From Clonostachys chloroleuca (Eukaryota; Ascomycota; Sordariomycetes; Hypocreales; Bionectriaceae): a DNA stretch of 64,000 nucleotides. The notes beneath the pieces are model-generated. The model searched no databases. It worked only from the letters and a program-made list of their open reading frames with translations, and was not told the origin of the DNA. Shown here piece by piece: positions 55,555 to 64,000 of this stretch. Both the position numbers and the translations under genes were made by a program. The first letter of the stretch is position 1. Each line of letters starts with the position of its first letter. The stretch covers positions 37,345,507 to 37,409,506 of the forward strand of contig JBANAY010000003.1 in assembly GCA_037952775.1 (NCBI GenBank). Reading direction: 5' to 3'.

Positions 55555-58378
55555 CTAAATGGTCAGCTCGGGCGCTTATTGGAAAGTATATATAGACATA
55601 GGTCTGGATGGTTTCTGTTTTCTTAGGTGCGCTTTAGGCGCATATGCCGAGTACTGCACAATAGTGAAGTAATAGGTGTTGGGACGAAGCATCTTGTAAT
55701 TCAGACCTGCTGACTAAAGAAGCCGAGGCACATTTTGCTGAAACGCACTTCGTGACGGAGGACCATTTCAAAAGTCTTTGCTCACGCTAGTAGCACAACC
55801 TAAACTCTTAGAGAAGGATCCTGGCAATTTACTATAGGCTAACTATATAATATTTCTATACCCTTCCTTATACTTATTTTTTGAAAGGTCAAGGTCTCTA
55901 GTATAGGGTAGACCAGCTGTAGGGTAAGCTAGGTCTAGGGTAGATAAAGCCTATAGGGTAGGCTCCGAAATACTAGAGAAGGATCGTTCGAAAGGGCGTA
56001 GTAGAAGGTGCGGGCTCTATAAGAGAAAATAAAGCTCTATCAGCTAAGAAAGATAGACTGTAGGGTAGGTAAAAGAGTGTATTGGTGACTATGGAATCTC
56101 TATCTAGCAGGGAGGAAGCCCTGTACTTATAGGTGTTTCCAGGCCGTAAGGGCCCTGAAGATAACACGTTGCCTTCTGTAATACGGGCTCGTAACCGCTA
56201 TAAGGTTCTCGTGCAGAGGGATACGAGACCGCTAATGCAGATGCTACAGCGGACACGAAGCCCGCTAATGCAGCTGCTTCAGCGCAATACGGGATCGCTA
56301 GCAAGGACGCCACAGCGGCCGTTACAGCGGTTGTGACCGCTAACGCAATTGCCCCAACGGGCAGCCACAGTGGGTTGGGCCAGTAGCTTCAGAGGGCTTC
56401 CAGCTTTGGAGAGCCCTAAGTTAGTTATTTTATTCCTCCTTACCCTATACCAATCGGAGATCATTTGATCAACTGATATAGGGTAATCTGGATCTACCCT
56501 ATAGTCTATAGGGTAAATCTCAACAATTAGACCCTAGCAGAGGTACTTCTATAGGCTCCTTTCCTTTATCTAATATTAATCTTAGTAATATTTCTTCTAA
56601 CTTATCTTTCTTCCTTAGTAGTATCTTATTAAACTGAACTATTTCTTAATTAGGTAATCTTTAAAAGGGATTATCTTACCCAGTAAGTTCCTATCTATAT
56701 AATCTTAAAGGTATATAATTAATTAATAGTATTGTTGAATTGAGAGACTATAGCCACTATAAGTTAGTGGCCGTATCGCTATAAGCTAGCGGTTGCAACC
56801 ACTAACCTCTAGCGGTCGCAACCACTAACTGTTAGCGATCGTAGCCACTAACTGTTAGCGATCGCAGCCACTAACTATTAGCGATCGCTATCCCCTGTAA
56901 CAGCTAGCTAATAGCGATTGAGACCGCTATTGTCAGTGCTGGGTGGTGTTACAAGGAGAGTGTCAAGGTGAAGCCCGATGGATAGCTGTAGACACGACTA
57001 AGGGTCACCTGAGAGGAGCACTTAGGTTGCTGTTAATAGATTTATTAATTCCTAACCTTCGAAAAGGAAGCTTGTAATCTGGACCAGTATTAAATAACAA
57101 GCCCTCCTGCGGGCACACGTGACCTGTCAGGTGACCACTGACAGCTATCCGATAGCGACTACGATCACTAGCCAATAGCGGTTGCAGCTACTGTGGGTCA
57201 GTGGCTACAGGCCGCTATGACCGCTACGGCTTAGCGGGCTCCAGTTCCCCTTTAGGCCTAGGAGCGTCAGCAGCGTTATTTATAGGTTATTAGGCTATAT
57301 TAGCCTAAATAAGGGTCTAGAAAATTCAGGAAAAATCTGAGTAACTTCTAGTAGCCTAACCTATACCTAAGCTACCCTATAACTAACCTACCCTAGACTA
57401 GATCTTAGATCTTAGATATCTCCTTCAGCTTTAAAGATAAGATATCTAACATCTATACTTAACTGATCAGCTTAACTAGCTCTTTCAGATAAAAGTGGGT
57501 CTTAAAAAGGTTATATATATCCGTCTTATGGTTTGGTGGTTATGAGTTGATTTTTTAGATTTCCTATAGTAATAAATTTTGCGGAAAATCAAAAGTGGCC
57601 CGGGAAGCTGCTATAGCGGGTTTTAGAGTAGTTTTTAGTCGGTAGGCCTATGAGAGAAATTGGTATATTTTTCCGGTTCCTCTCACCAAAATAAGATTCT
57701 TTTGCGCTATAAAATGCACTATAAATCAACTTTCTAGTGTGAAATTTGACTAAGTTATAGAGGAGTGTTCACTATAAGTTAGAAGCTAAATTTTCCGCTG
57801 CTGCTAGTTATAGCGGTCTCAAGGCCTAATGCACCTTGTAGATCTGACGTCACGGGCCTCTCCGTGTGGGTGGCGGGGGATGCTTCTTTATCGAGATCCT
57901 ATTTTATTCGCCTCATATGAGACCTTGGTGGTCGAGGAGGTCAAGACACTATCTACGTATTCTAGGACCCACTCCCGGTACGCGGCCTAGTCTTCCACTC
58001 CGAGATTGCTCAAGCTCAAACCCAGGTGCATATTTTCTTGAAGCCAAAATAGGCCGGGGAGATGGCGGCGCCGCGCTCGTTGGTTTCCACTACCCCAAAG
58101 TATTGATTGGTATAAGTCGCGGTATCATCCCTTTCCGGTTTAGTCCCCGCGGAAAAGGGCAACGAGCCCCCTGTGTGCCGCCTTTTTGCTACCCCTCCTT
58201 TTGTCAGCTGGCCCCTCCCGCGAAGTGAGGGGAAACTTGCGAAGCGAAATACTACCCAAACACTCGCTTCATGTTCATGGATCCTGAGCATCGACGTCTC
58301 GGAGCATCTCAATGACTACTAGGGCGAGATCTTGAAGAATACTGCTCACTCAGACCCTACGTAACTTAATCGGCAGCG
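55555..58378. other. gene-free, AT-rich repeat region
   Basis: About 2.8 kb without a supported gene. From 55830 to 57550 the sequence repeats TAGGGTA/TACCCTA words, often as TATAGGGTA next to its complement. It contains a 23-bp tandem array with hairpins at 56753-56883 and diverged relatives at about 57140-57240. This looks like decayed transposon or satellite DNA, but no transposase or reverse transcriptase is recognisable here. It separates the metabolic island from the decayed genes to the right. Confidence 0.6.
56753..56883. repeat. 23-bp tandem repeat with adjoining hairpins
   Basis: Four 23-bp units at 56792, 56815, 56838 and 56861 share the core CCACTAACTNTTAGCG. They are preceded by two perfect hairpins: GCCACTATAAGTTAGTGGC (56753-56771) and CGCTATAAGCTAGCG (56777-56791), whose arms are the same words in both orientations. 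A TAGCGATCGCTA palindrome follows the last unit. Diverged copies of these words recur to about 57240. Confidence 0.75.
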
Positions 58379-59998
58379 ATGCTCACCGAGGACCAGCTCC
58401 GGCATTCGGAGCAGGCGCTTGTTAAATTCCGTCAAGACGATGCCCTCTCTGAGATGCTCGATGATTATGCGGAGCTCATCAGGGACTATAGCAAGCTGAA
58501 AGCTGAATATGAAGAGGCTCGCGAGTCCCGTGAGAGGTACAAGAAGCTCTCGAAAGGTCAGGATCTTGGCCAGTACGTCCTCGTCCTCGTTGATGGCGAT
58601 GGTGATGGCTACCATTTCCAAGATGACTTCGTCCGCAAAGGCGCCAACGACGGTGGTGGTAATGCCGCCCGCGCCTTAAACGAGGCAGTCAAGCAAAGCT
58701 TGAAGCCAAGAATCTGGGGCACTGCCAGATACTTATCCGCATTTACGCCAATGTTGCGGGTCTGTCTCGGACGCTATCCAGGGCTGGTCTGTGTGGGCCG
58801 GAGAAGCGCTCTCTCACCCCGTTTATTGCCGACTTCAATCGCTCTTTTGGCCACTGCGATTTCGTCGATGCTGGTGAACTCAAGGAGAGTGCCGACTTCA
58901 AACTCCGCGATTATCTGCGGCACCATATCAGCAACGTTCAGTGCAAGCACATTTTCTTCGCGGCTTGCCATGACGAAGCCTACATAGCTGAGCTAACGCC
59001 ACACGAGAGTAATCATGAAAGGTTACTCTAGTATCTTCCCATGGGCACGGAGTTCATCAGAAGTTCCACAAACTCGACATGAACATCGAGAGTTTGCCAG
59101 GCGTCTTTCGTACTATACCACTAGATATGGCTGTACCAATCCGTGCCCCCTTTAGGCCGGCGGCGAATACAAAAGCACAGCACCTCCCAATGGCGGCTCT
59201 TCCAGCCGCATCTGCTCCTCCGCCAATAGTGGACTCAGCCCGGTTAGGTTCAAGCAATGTTACAAGGCAGAAGGATCTTTGTCCCTATTTCCAGGTCGGA
59301 AAATGTTGGTATGGCTCAGATTGCAAGATGGCACATATCACCAGTCAGACAAGTACAGAAACGCCGCTACGTGACGCAGGTATGACTGAAGAAAAAGCAC
59401 TTCTGAGTGGCAATGGTAAACTGCAGTACCACGCTATCAAAGTCCAAGAAAATGGTCATACCCACAACCAATACGAAGTCGCTGGTAACATTTCTAAGTT
59501 ACCTAGGAAGAAAAATATACCTGCGCACCATATTGCCGTCAATGGGAACGGCTTCCGTCTAGACGCCTACATACCAAAAGTCAGTGCTGCGGCAATGAAT
59601 CTGCTACATGAGCGCTCTAAGAAACGCCGTATATGCAATGATTGGCAATTGGCAGGAATTTGTGAGCGTGGCAACGATTGTCAGTACGATCACACGCCTC
59701 TTGATGAAACGGTCAAAACAGCTGCGGAGTTGCGCGCACGCTCGCTAAGGTGTAAGAAAGGCGGTGCCTGCCGCAATGTCATATGCACCAAGGGCCACAT
59801 TTGTCAGGTTCTGGACTGCAGGTATTACGGCGGCAGTACATATTGTCAGCTGCATGATATCAGCCACAGGCAGGATTTCTCCCCTGTCGGTATGATATTT
59901 GATCCGTCACATACCAGATAGTAACAACTCCGACGATCCTCTAACCTCTAATGACAGCGATACTACGGATATTGTGCCCATCGATGGGCCTTGGTGAG
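58379..59998 (+). pseudogene. CCCH zinc-finger protein, frameshifted
   Basis: An N-terminal coiled segment (LRHSEQALVKFRQDDALSEM, then DYSKLKAEYEEARES) leads to YVLVLVDGDGDGYHF, the start of a conserved fungal domain usually followed by CCCH fingers. The frame changes near 58700 (the domain continues in another frame as ILIRIYANVAGLSRTL and FNRSFGHCDFVDAGELKE), again near 59020 (to VTLVSSHGHGVHQKFH), and once more near 59918, where the expected acidic end (SDDPLTSNDSDTTDIVPID) is out of frame. Two fingers are intact: CPYFQVGKCWYGSDCKMAH (C-x7-C-x5-C-x3-H) and CNDWQLAGICERGNDCQYDH (C-x8-C-x5-C-x3-H), plus a Cys-rich third. All three shifts fit single-base changes. Inactive unless they are sequence errors. 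Confidence 0.75.
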
Positions 59999-60509
59999 CG
60001 ATAAGGGTTGTGGTAATTTTTACTGAGTGACGAAGTTATTTGAGCGTCTCGGGGTGAATTTTTTTGTTTGGCCCTGTTTTTTGTAGTGTTGGGCTATACC
60101 TGTCGGAAACGACCCATTTGCAGTTAAGACGAATCTTGATGCGGTTTGGAAAAGCCAAGATTGAGTGTTGAGGCTGAATTAAGAGGAGCTAGTTAGCATG
60201 GCGTTCTTACGAGTTCGCATGCGCGAAAATGGTGATCAGATCAAAGCCATGGTAAGGAGTATCGTGTTAGGTATACCGAGCACAGCGTCCTTGTTGCCTT
60301 GAAGAACAATACTACAGCTTAGAACAGAAAGAACGGAGCTAGGGTACATGCTTCTAGTCTATGAAGGCTGAATATATTTCCTTTCTAACGAGCTATTGAG
60401 ATGAAACCGTGTGCGTATCCCAATCACCGGCTGAAGTCGGCCATTATAGGTACTTGACTCTCCTTGTCAATTACCAATCGAAATAGCACGCCATAACTTT
60501 GATTCAACA
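59999..60509. other. intergenic
   Basis: No gene, RNA or repeat recognised. Confidence 0.5.
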
Positions 60510-60830
60510 TCAAGTGCGAGAGTATGGAAAGAATTTATTGAGCAGATGCCATCTCCGAATGAGTCGGACGGAGATTACGCTGTTGAGGGTAAACAGCAGC
60601 CGCTCTTTTCTGACTTCTGTATCCGACCTATCATGATGATTTATTACGCCCGGGTGAATACTGGAATTAAGTGAATGCTTTTGGATTATGAAGGATATAA
60701 GAAAGGGTTCGAGAAGATCGGAGAGTCTTTTGCAGGACCGCATGATCGGAAAGATGCTTTGGATGTCAAGCATCCTGAGGATAGTTACTAGAACCTCATT
60801 GGGCAAGTCAACGAGGCTCTGTTGCGACAT
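60510..60830 (-). pseudogene. F-box protein fragment
   Basis: A 106-residue minus-strand frame starts with an F-box (LVDLPNEVLVTILRMLDIQS, then CKRLSDLLEPFL) followed by SSIHPGVINHHDRSDT. Fungal F-box/ankyrin proteins continue from here into ankyrin repeats; here the sequence degrades and stops. A short functional F-box protein is possible but a truncated remnant is more likely. Confidence 0.55.
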
Positions 60831-61233
60831 TTTCGGGAAAGCCTTGCAAGGATAGACGTGAGTGGCAGACTGCTTTTACAATTGAGGGCTGAGTAGAAAT
60901 TAGCTTAGGTCTGGGAGGAAGAGTAAGTCCTTTATAGCTGACGGATGGGTAGGCATAACCAGACATTAGCCGAGTTGACCCAGCCCATCACAGCTCTACA
61001 TGCATAGTCCATCCAATCTCTGTCTTCTGCCCTGATCTCCTGCTCTTGTAGATTCAGGAAGGAGAGCTTTCCTTTCTTCCCGTATGTCTGCAACATAAAT
61101 TACTCACCTGTGCCGGCCGTCACAGATTCTAAAGCAGTGGTAGACGACCCGCCCGCTAATAATAGCAACTATATTGTATAATTGGCTATCTCTTGTTCAA
61201 CTTAATGGAAAGGGGGAAACTTCCGACATCATG
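60831..61233. other. intergenic
   Basis: Nothing recognised. The upstream parts of the CHAT-domain gene expected here are not detectable. Confidence 0.45.
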
Positions 61234-61832
61234 ATGGATCTCGATCGAATATTTCACTTTGCTAGCACGGCTTTACAAACCAAGACGGCCCATCTAATAG
61301 TCCTCTGCTTCTGGAAGACTGGCAACAGAGTCCACTTTATATAGCCGACCTCGTAGAGTTGAATTTGAAGGAAAGTTCGCCTTTCCTAGCTTATCTTTCG
61401 GCTTGTGGAACTAGCCAAGTTCATAATAAAAGCCTTGCCGATGAGAGCATCCATCTTGAGAGTGCCTGCCAGATTTCAGGGTTCCGGCATGTCAATGGCA
61501 CTCTCACAAGCGTCGAGGACTAGATTTGTGTAGAAATGGCGAGGATTACTTACAAAGAAGTTCTTGATAGTGGTATGCTTGATGGATTTGTTTGCCGAGG
61601 ACTGTACAAAGCCAGTCGAGGGCTCCGGGATAAAGAGCTTTCTGGCAGCAATCCCGAGGGGTGTGCAAGCTTGGTTCGAGATAATTCCGTATCGTTTGTT
61701 ATTGGCTCTGATAATCATAACCGTGCTCAGCCTCCTAGAGATATCTTTGAGATTGATAGCAGTGAGGATGATTACGAAGGTTTTGGCCAGGCGAGCTGGG
61801 CTCCGTATGTATATTTTGGTATTCAGGATTAG
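61234..61832 (+). pseudogene. CHAT-domain protein remnant (caspase-like fold, C-terminal part)
   Basis: The end of a CHAT domain is recognisable: IFHFA followed by a damaged version of the catalytic-His motif, then DWQQSPLYIADLVELNLKE, FLAYLSACGTS with the candidate catalytic Cys, ADESIHLESACQISGFRHV, a TAG at about 61519-61521, MARITYKEVLDSGM, GLYKASRGLRD and the terminal APYVYFGIQD. One base appears lost in the HFACHG motif, changing the frame, and the N-terminal TPR-rich part is missing. Intact fungal relatives join TPRs to CHAT. This is a dead fragment. Confidence 0.75.
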
Positions 61833-62219
61833 GGGTTTCATATAAAAGTCTTAATTTAGGCTCGGGGTGATTGTCCTAATTTGGTTATTAAAAATTTCAT
61901 TAATTTAGTTGAGTTGCCTTTTTCGGCATTGCTCCTAAGCATATCGGCCCTTTTGGCTGCTAAGAGGACGTTGCATAAGAATCCTACGCCGGCCAATCCC
62001 AACGAGGCTCGCCGTGGATCGGTTAAACAGATGTCCTCCCGGTCATGAGACTATTGTGTGAATATGGCTCAATATCGCAAGTATATATTATATGGCTAAA
62101 TAACTCGAGAATTGCAGAGGGAAACTTTATCTCTATCTCTAGTCACTAGCTATTTGGAGCATTGTGTAATTATCCAATATTTATCATCCTTGAAATACGA
62201 CCCCCTGAGTTTCATAAGT
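61833..62219. other. upstream region of the RT-like gene
   Basis: No gene is recognised. This should contain the promoter of the reverse-transcriptase-like gene. Confidence 0.45.
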
Positions 62220-64000
62220 ATGGCTTCTTCCGACACCTTAACTGAAATCCTTCATACCGTAACTGGTATCAAAATACCCGAGCTTAAGAAGCAAAAGCAA
62301 GTATATGAACGCGCCAAACAGTCGCTGTTAGAAAAAGCCCAGAACGAGGCAGATAACAGGAAGCGAGTCCAGTTGCTGATCGACGGATCTGAAGAGCTTC
62401 CTGACATAAAAGATAAAAGGAGTCACCCTCTCTACAACATCTCCCATTTATGGTTTTTTGTCGAGCAGGCAAGATTCGATCCCTCCGTTTCAGAGCAGGC
62501 CTTGGCCAATTACGAGAACACCATCCGGAACCAGCTCGATGCCGAGACAGCAAAGTACGACTTTACTGAGCTTTACGGGGAGTTGGTGAAAGAGTGGACA
62601 TCCTCCAACTATAAAAATAGATCAGACTCTGAGAGTGGATTCGTTGCTCTCGGCTATGAGGATATGCATCAGCAGCGCGCCACCTTGGAGAAGTATGTAT
62701 TCCAGGCCAAGGAAACAGACACCACCGCAATAAATGCATATCTTGATGAGCTCTTTGCCAATAATCCTTCCAAGGAGGTGGTGAGTGCGTTTGAGAGACT
62801 TCGAAGCCAGATCAAGGATTTCCAAACAAAGTGGGATAGGTCATCGCACTTCGAACCGGAGGGAGTCACCGGATGCATCCAAAATATCCTGGATAACGGC
62901 GTCATCTCGGACTCAAAACGATCAGCGCTACGTGGATTTCTAAAGAATAACATTATCATCAGTGAGATAGCGGACGCCATGAACATGCGAATGGCCGCAC
63001 GCAATTCATTCGCGCTGGCCAGCCCGACGGTCATTGAGCAGCGGCGGCACCTCAATGGCCGGTGCCGTTTCTATCCTGACGAGGACCTCCTGCAGATGAT
63101 TTTCCTCCAGTACATCGGGGCGAAATGGGCGATTGAACTCAAGCGAGCTCTTACCGAGTTCACATTCGCCGATGGTGTTTTGAAGTCTGCATCAGGGAAA
63201 CTGAGCAAACAGGCTCTTCGACGCCGCCAATTTTTCTTGGGAAACGGCCCTGCGCTTCCATCTCTCAGCGTCGAGTGCCAAAACGACGAGACTTGGAGAG
63301 ATGATATCTTTCTCGATCAACTGCCCAATGGGGCTCAATACCACTGGATTGACGATGAAGATAAGCCCGAATATGGCTACGAGGAGGCGCGGTTCCTTCA
63401 CAATACTCGCGATGCTCAGAAACTTCTCCATCGCATCCAGGCCCATCTAATCGTACGGAGGAAATTGAAGATGGGCACAGCGGTGATTCGATCTGATTTC
63501 AAGTGGTTTGGTCCCTCGCTTCCTCATAGCTCGATCTTTACCGTCTTAAGATATTTCGGTGTTCAAGAGGAGTGGGTTGTCCTGTTCAGGAAGGTTCTGG
63601 AGGCTTCAATCACTTTAGAAGATGACGCTCGCAGTTCAGCGCCCCGCGTGCGGAAGCGTGGCACTCCCATTGGCACCCGTCTGGCGACGTTCTTTGGTGA
63701 AGCCGTTCTCTTTTGTGCAGATTTCGCTGTGAACCAGAAAACTGATGGTGCTAAGCTCTGGCGTATGCAGGATGATTTCTGGCTCTGGGGTGATACTGAA
63801 GTTTGCTCCAAGGGCTGGGACACCCTGACAAAATTCTCTCATGTCATGGGCTTAGAGTTTGATGAGGAGAAAACGGGATTTTGCCAGATCCTAGCGGACG
63901 GGTCCGATGAGCAAGCTACCGCCAATGCCAATTTTCCCAGTGGCGACCTGGTTTGGGGTTTGATTAAGTTGGATGCTGCTTCTGGAGAGTTTGTGGTTAA
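62220..64000 (+). CDS. rvt: rvt-type cellular reverse transcriptase (5' part, cut by window edge)
   Basis: An ATG at 62220-62222 opens a frame with no stop to the window end, 593 codons so far. The N-terminal half is charged and helical, with likely coiled coils (PELKKQKQVYERAKQSLLEK; QQRATLEKYVFQAKET). The second half has ordered reverse transcriptase motifs: motif A AVIRSDFKWFGPSLPHSS with its Asp, motif B KRGTPIGTRLATFFGEAV, motif C LWRMQDDFWLWG with the Asp pair in place of YxDD, and motif D GLEFDEEKTG. There are no LTRs, endonuclease, gag or poly(A) next to it, and the frame is intact amid dead neighbours. This matches the rvt class of single-copy cellular RTs described in fungi and other eukaryotes, not a retrotransposon pol. 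The C-terminus lies outside the window. Confidence 0.75.
   Translation, partial: MASSDTLTEILHTVTGIKIPELKKQKQVYERAKQSLLEKAQNEADNRKRVQLLIDGSEELPDIKDKRSHPLYNISHLWFFVEQARFDPSVSEQALANYENTIRNQLDAETAKYDFTELYGELVKEWTSSNYKNRSDSESGFVALGYEDMHQQRATLEKYVFQAKETDTTAINAYLDELFANNPSKEVVSAFERLRSQIKDFQTKWDRSSHFEPEGVTGCIQNILDNGVISDSKRSALRGFLKNNIIISEIADAMNMRMAARNSFALASPTVIEQRRHLNGRCRFYPDEDLLQMIFLQYIGAKWAIELKRALTEFTFADGVLKSASGKLSKQALRRRQFFLGNGPALPSLSVECQNDETWRDDIFLDQLPNGAQYHWIDDEDKPEYGYEEARFLHNTRDAQKLLHRIQAHLIVRRKLKMGTAVIRSDFKWFGPSLPHSSIFTVLRYFGVQEEWVVLFRKVLEASITLEDDARSSAPRVRKRGTPIGTRLATFFGEAVLFCADFAVNQKTDGAKLWRMQDDFWLWGDTEVCSKGWDTLTKFSHVMGLEFDEEKTGFCQILADGSDEQATANANFPSGDLVWGLIKLDAASGEFVV

Noticed and set aside
62284..63842. 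Minus-strand frames over the RT-like gene
   Set aside because: They are antisense shadows; the plus strand has one uninterrupted 593-codon frame with ordered RT motifs.

Overview
The window is nuclear DNA of a filamentous ascomycete (Pezizomycotina). Genes carry short introns of about 49-100 bp with GT...AG ends, and several have CTAAC- or CTGAC-like branch sites. There are four intact fungal transcription factors (three with Zn2Cys6 clusters) and one dead one, fungal families such as BBE-like oxidases and TPR/NB-ARC remnants, and no bacterial operon signals. The species cannot be named from sequence alone.

From about 2 to 55 kb the window is a gene-dense island for catabolism or secondary metabolism of small aromatic or nitrogenous compounds. 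In order it holds: a dead Zn2Cys6 regulator; a double-domain RraA/HMG-aldolase-like protein (-); an aspartate-aminotransferase-like enzyme (-); a HpcH/HpaI aldolase (+); an arylsulfotransferase-like propeller protein (-) divergent from an MFS transporter (+); a Zn2Cys6 regulator (+); a broken NB-ARC/TPR gene and a broken membrane-protein gene (-); a flavin monooxygenase (-); a second Zn2Cys6 regulator (+); an SDR (+); a small cupin (-, frameshifted); a UbiD/FDC1-type decarboxylase (-); remnants of a dienelactone hydrolase and an amino-acid/choline permease (+); an aldehyde dehydrogenase (+); a remnant FMN-dependent alpha-hydroxyacid dehydrogenase (-); a BBE-like FAD oxidase (+); a remnant NAD-dependent epimerase (-); an aldoxime dehydratase (-) divergent from a nitrilase (+); a third Zn2Cys6 regulator (+) convergent with a regulator lacking a zinc cluster (-); and a catalase (-) divergent from a GMC oxidoreductase (+).

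The most coherent biochemical unit is the head-to-head aldoxime dehydratase/nitrilase pair (41.2-44.1 kb), which would turn an aldoxime into a nitrile and then a carboxylic acid. Its shared promoter has two outward-facing TATA boxes and three copies of a 22-bp element. The arylsulfotransferase-like/MFS pair has its own candidate operator: three tandem CGG-N4-CCG palindromes. CGGAA/TTCCG motifs cluster upstream of several other genes. A plausible reading is oxidation and dehydration of amino-acid-derived or aromatic nitrogen compounds, aldehyde oxidation, aromatic decarboxylation, and class II aldol cleavage to pyruvate-like products, with catalase coping with peroxide from the flavin oxidases. 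The substrate is not known.

From 55.5 kb onward the character changes. There is about 2.8 kb of AT-rich, gene-free sequence with tandem 23-bp repeats and hairpins, then broken genes (a CCCH zinc-finger protein, an F-box fragment, a CHAT protease-like fragment). The window closes with a long intact ORF, cut by the window edge, that has reverse transcriptase motifs A-D and looks like a domesticated rvt-type cellular reverse transcriptase. Many of the dead genes have TAA/TAG stops at former CAA/CAG or TGG positions, as expected from repeat-induced point mutation (RIP) or simple decay.
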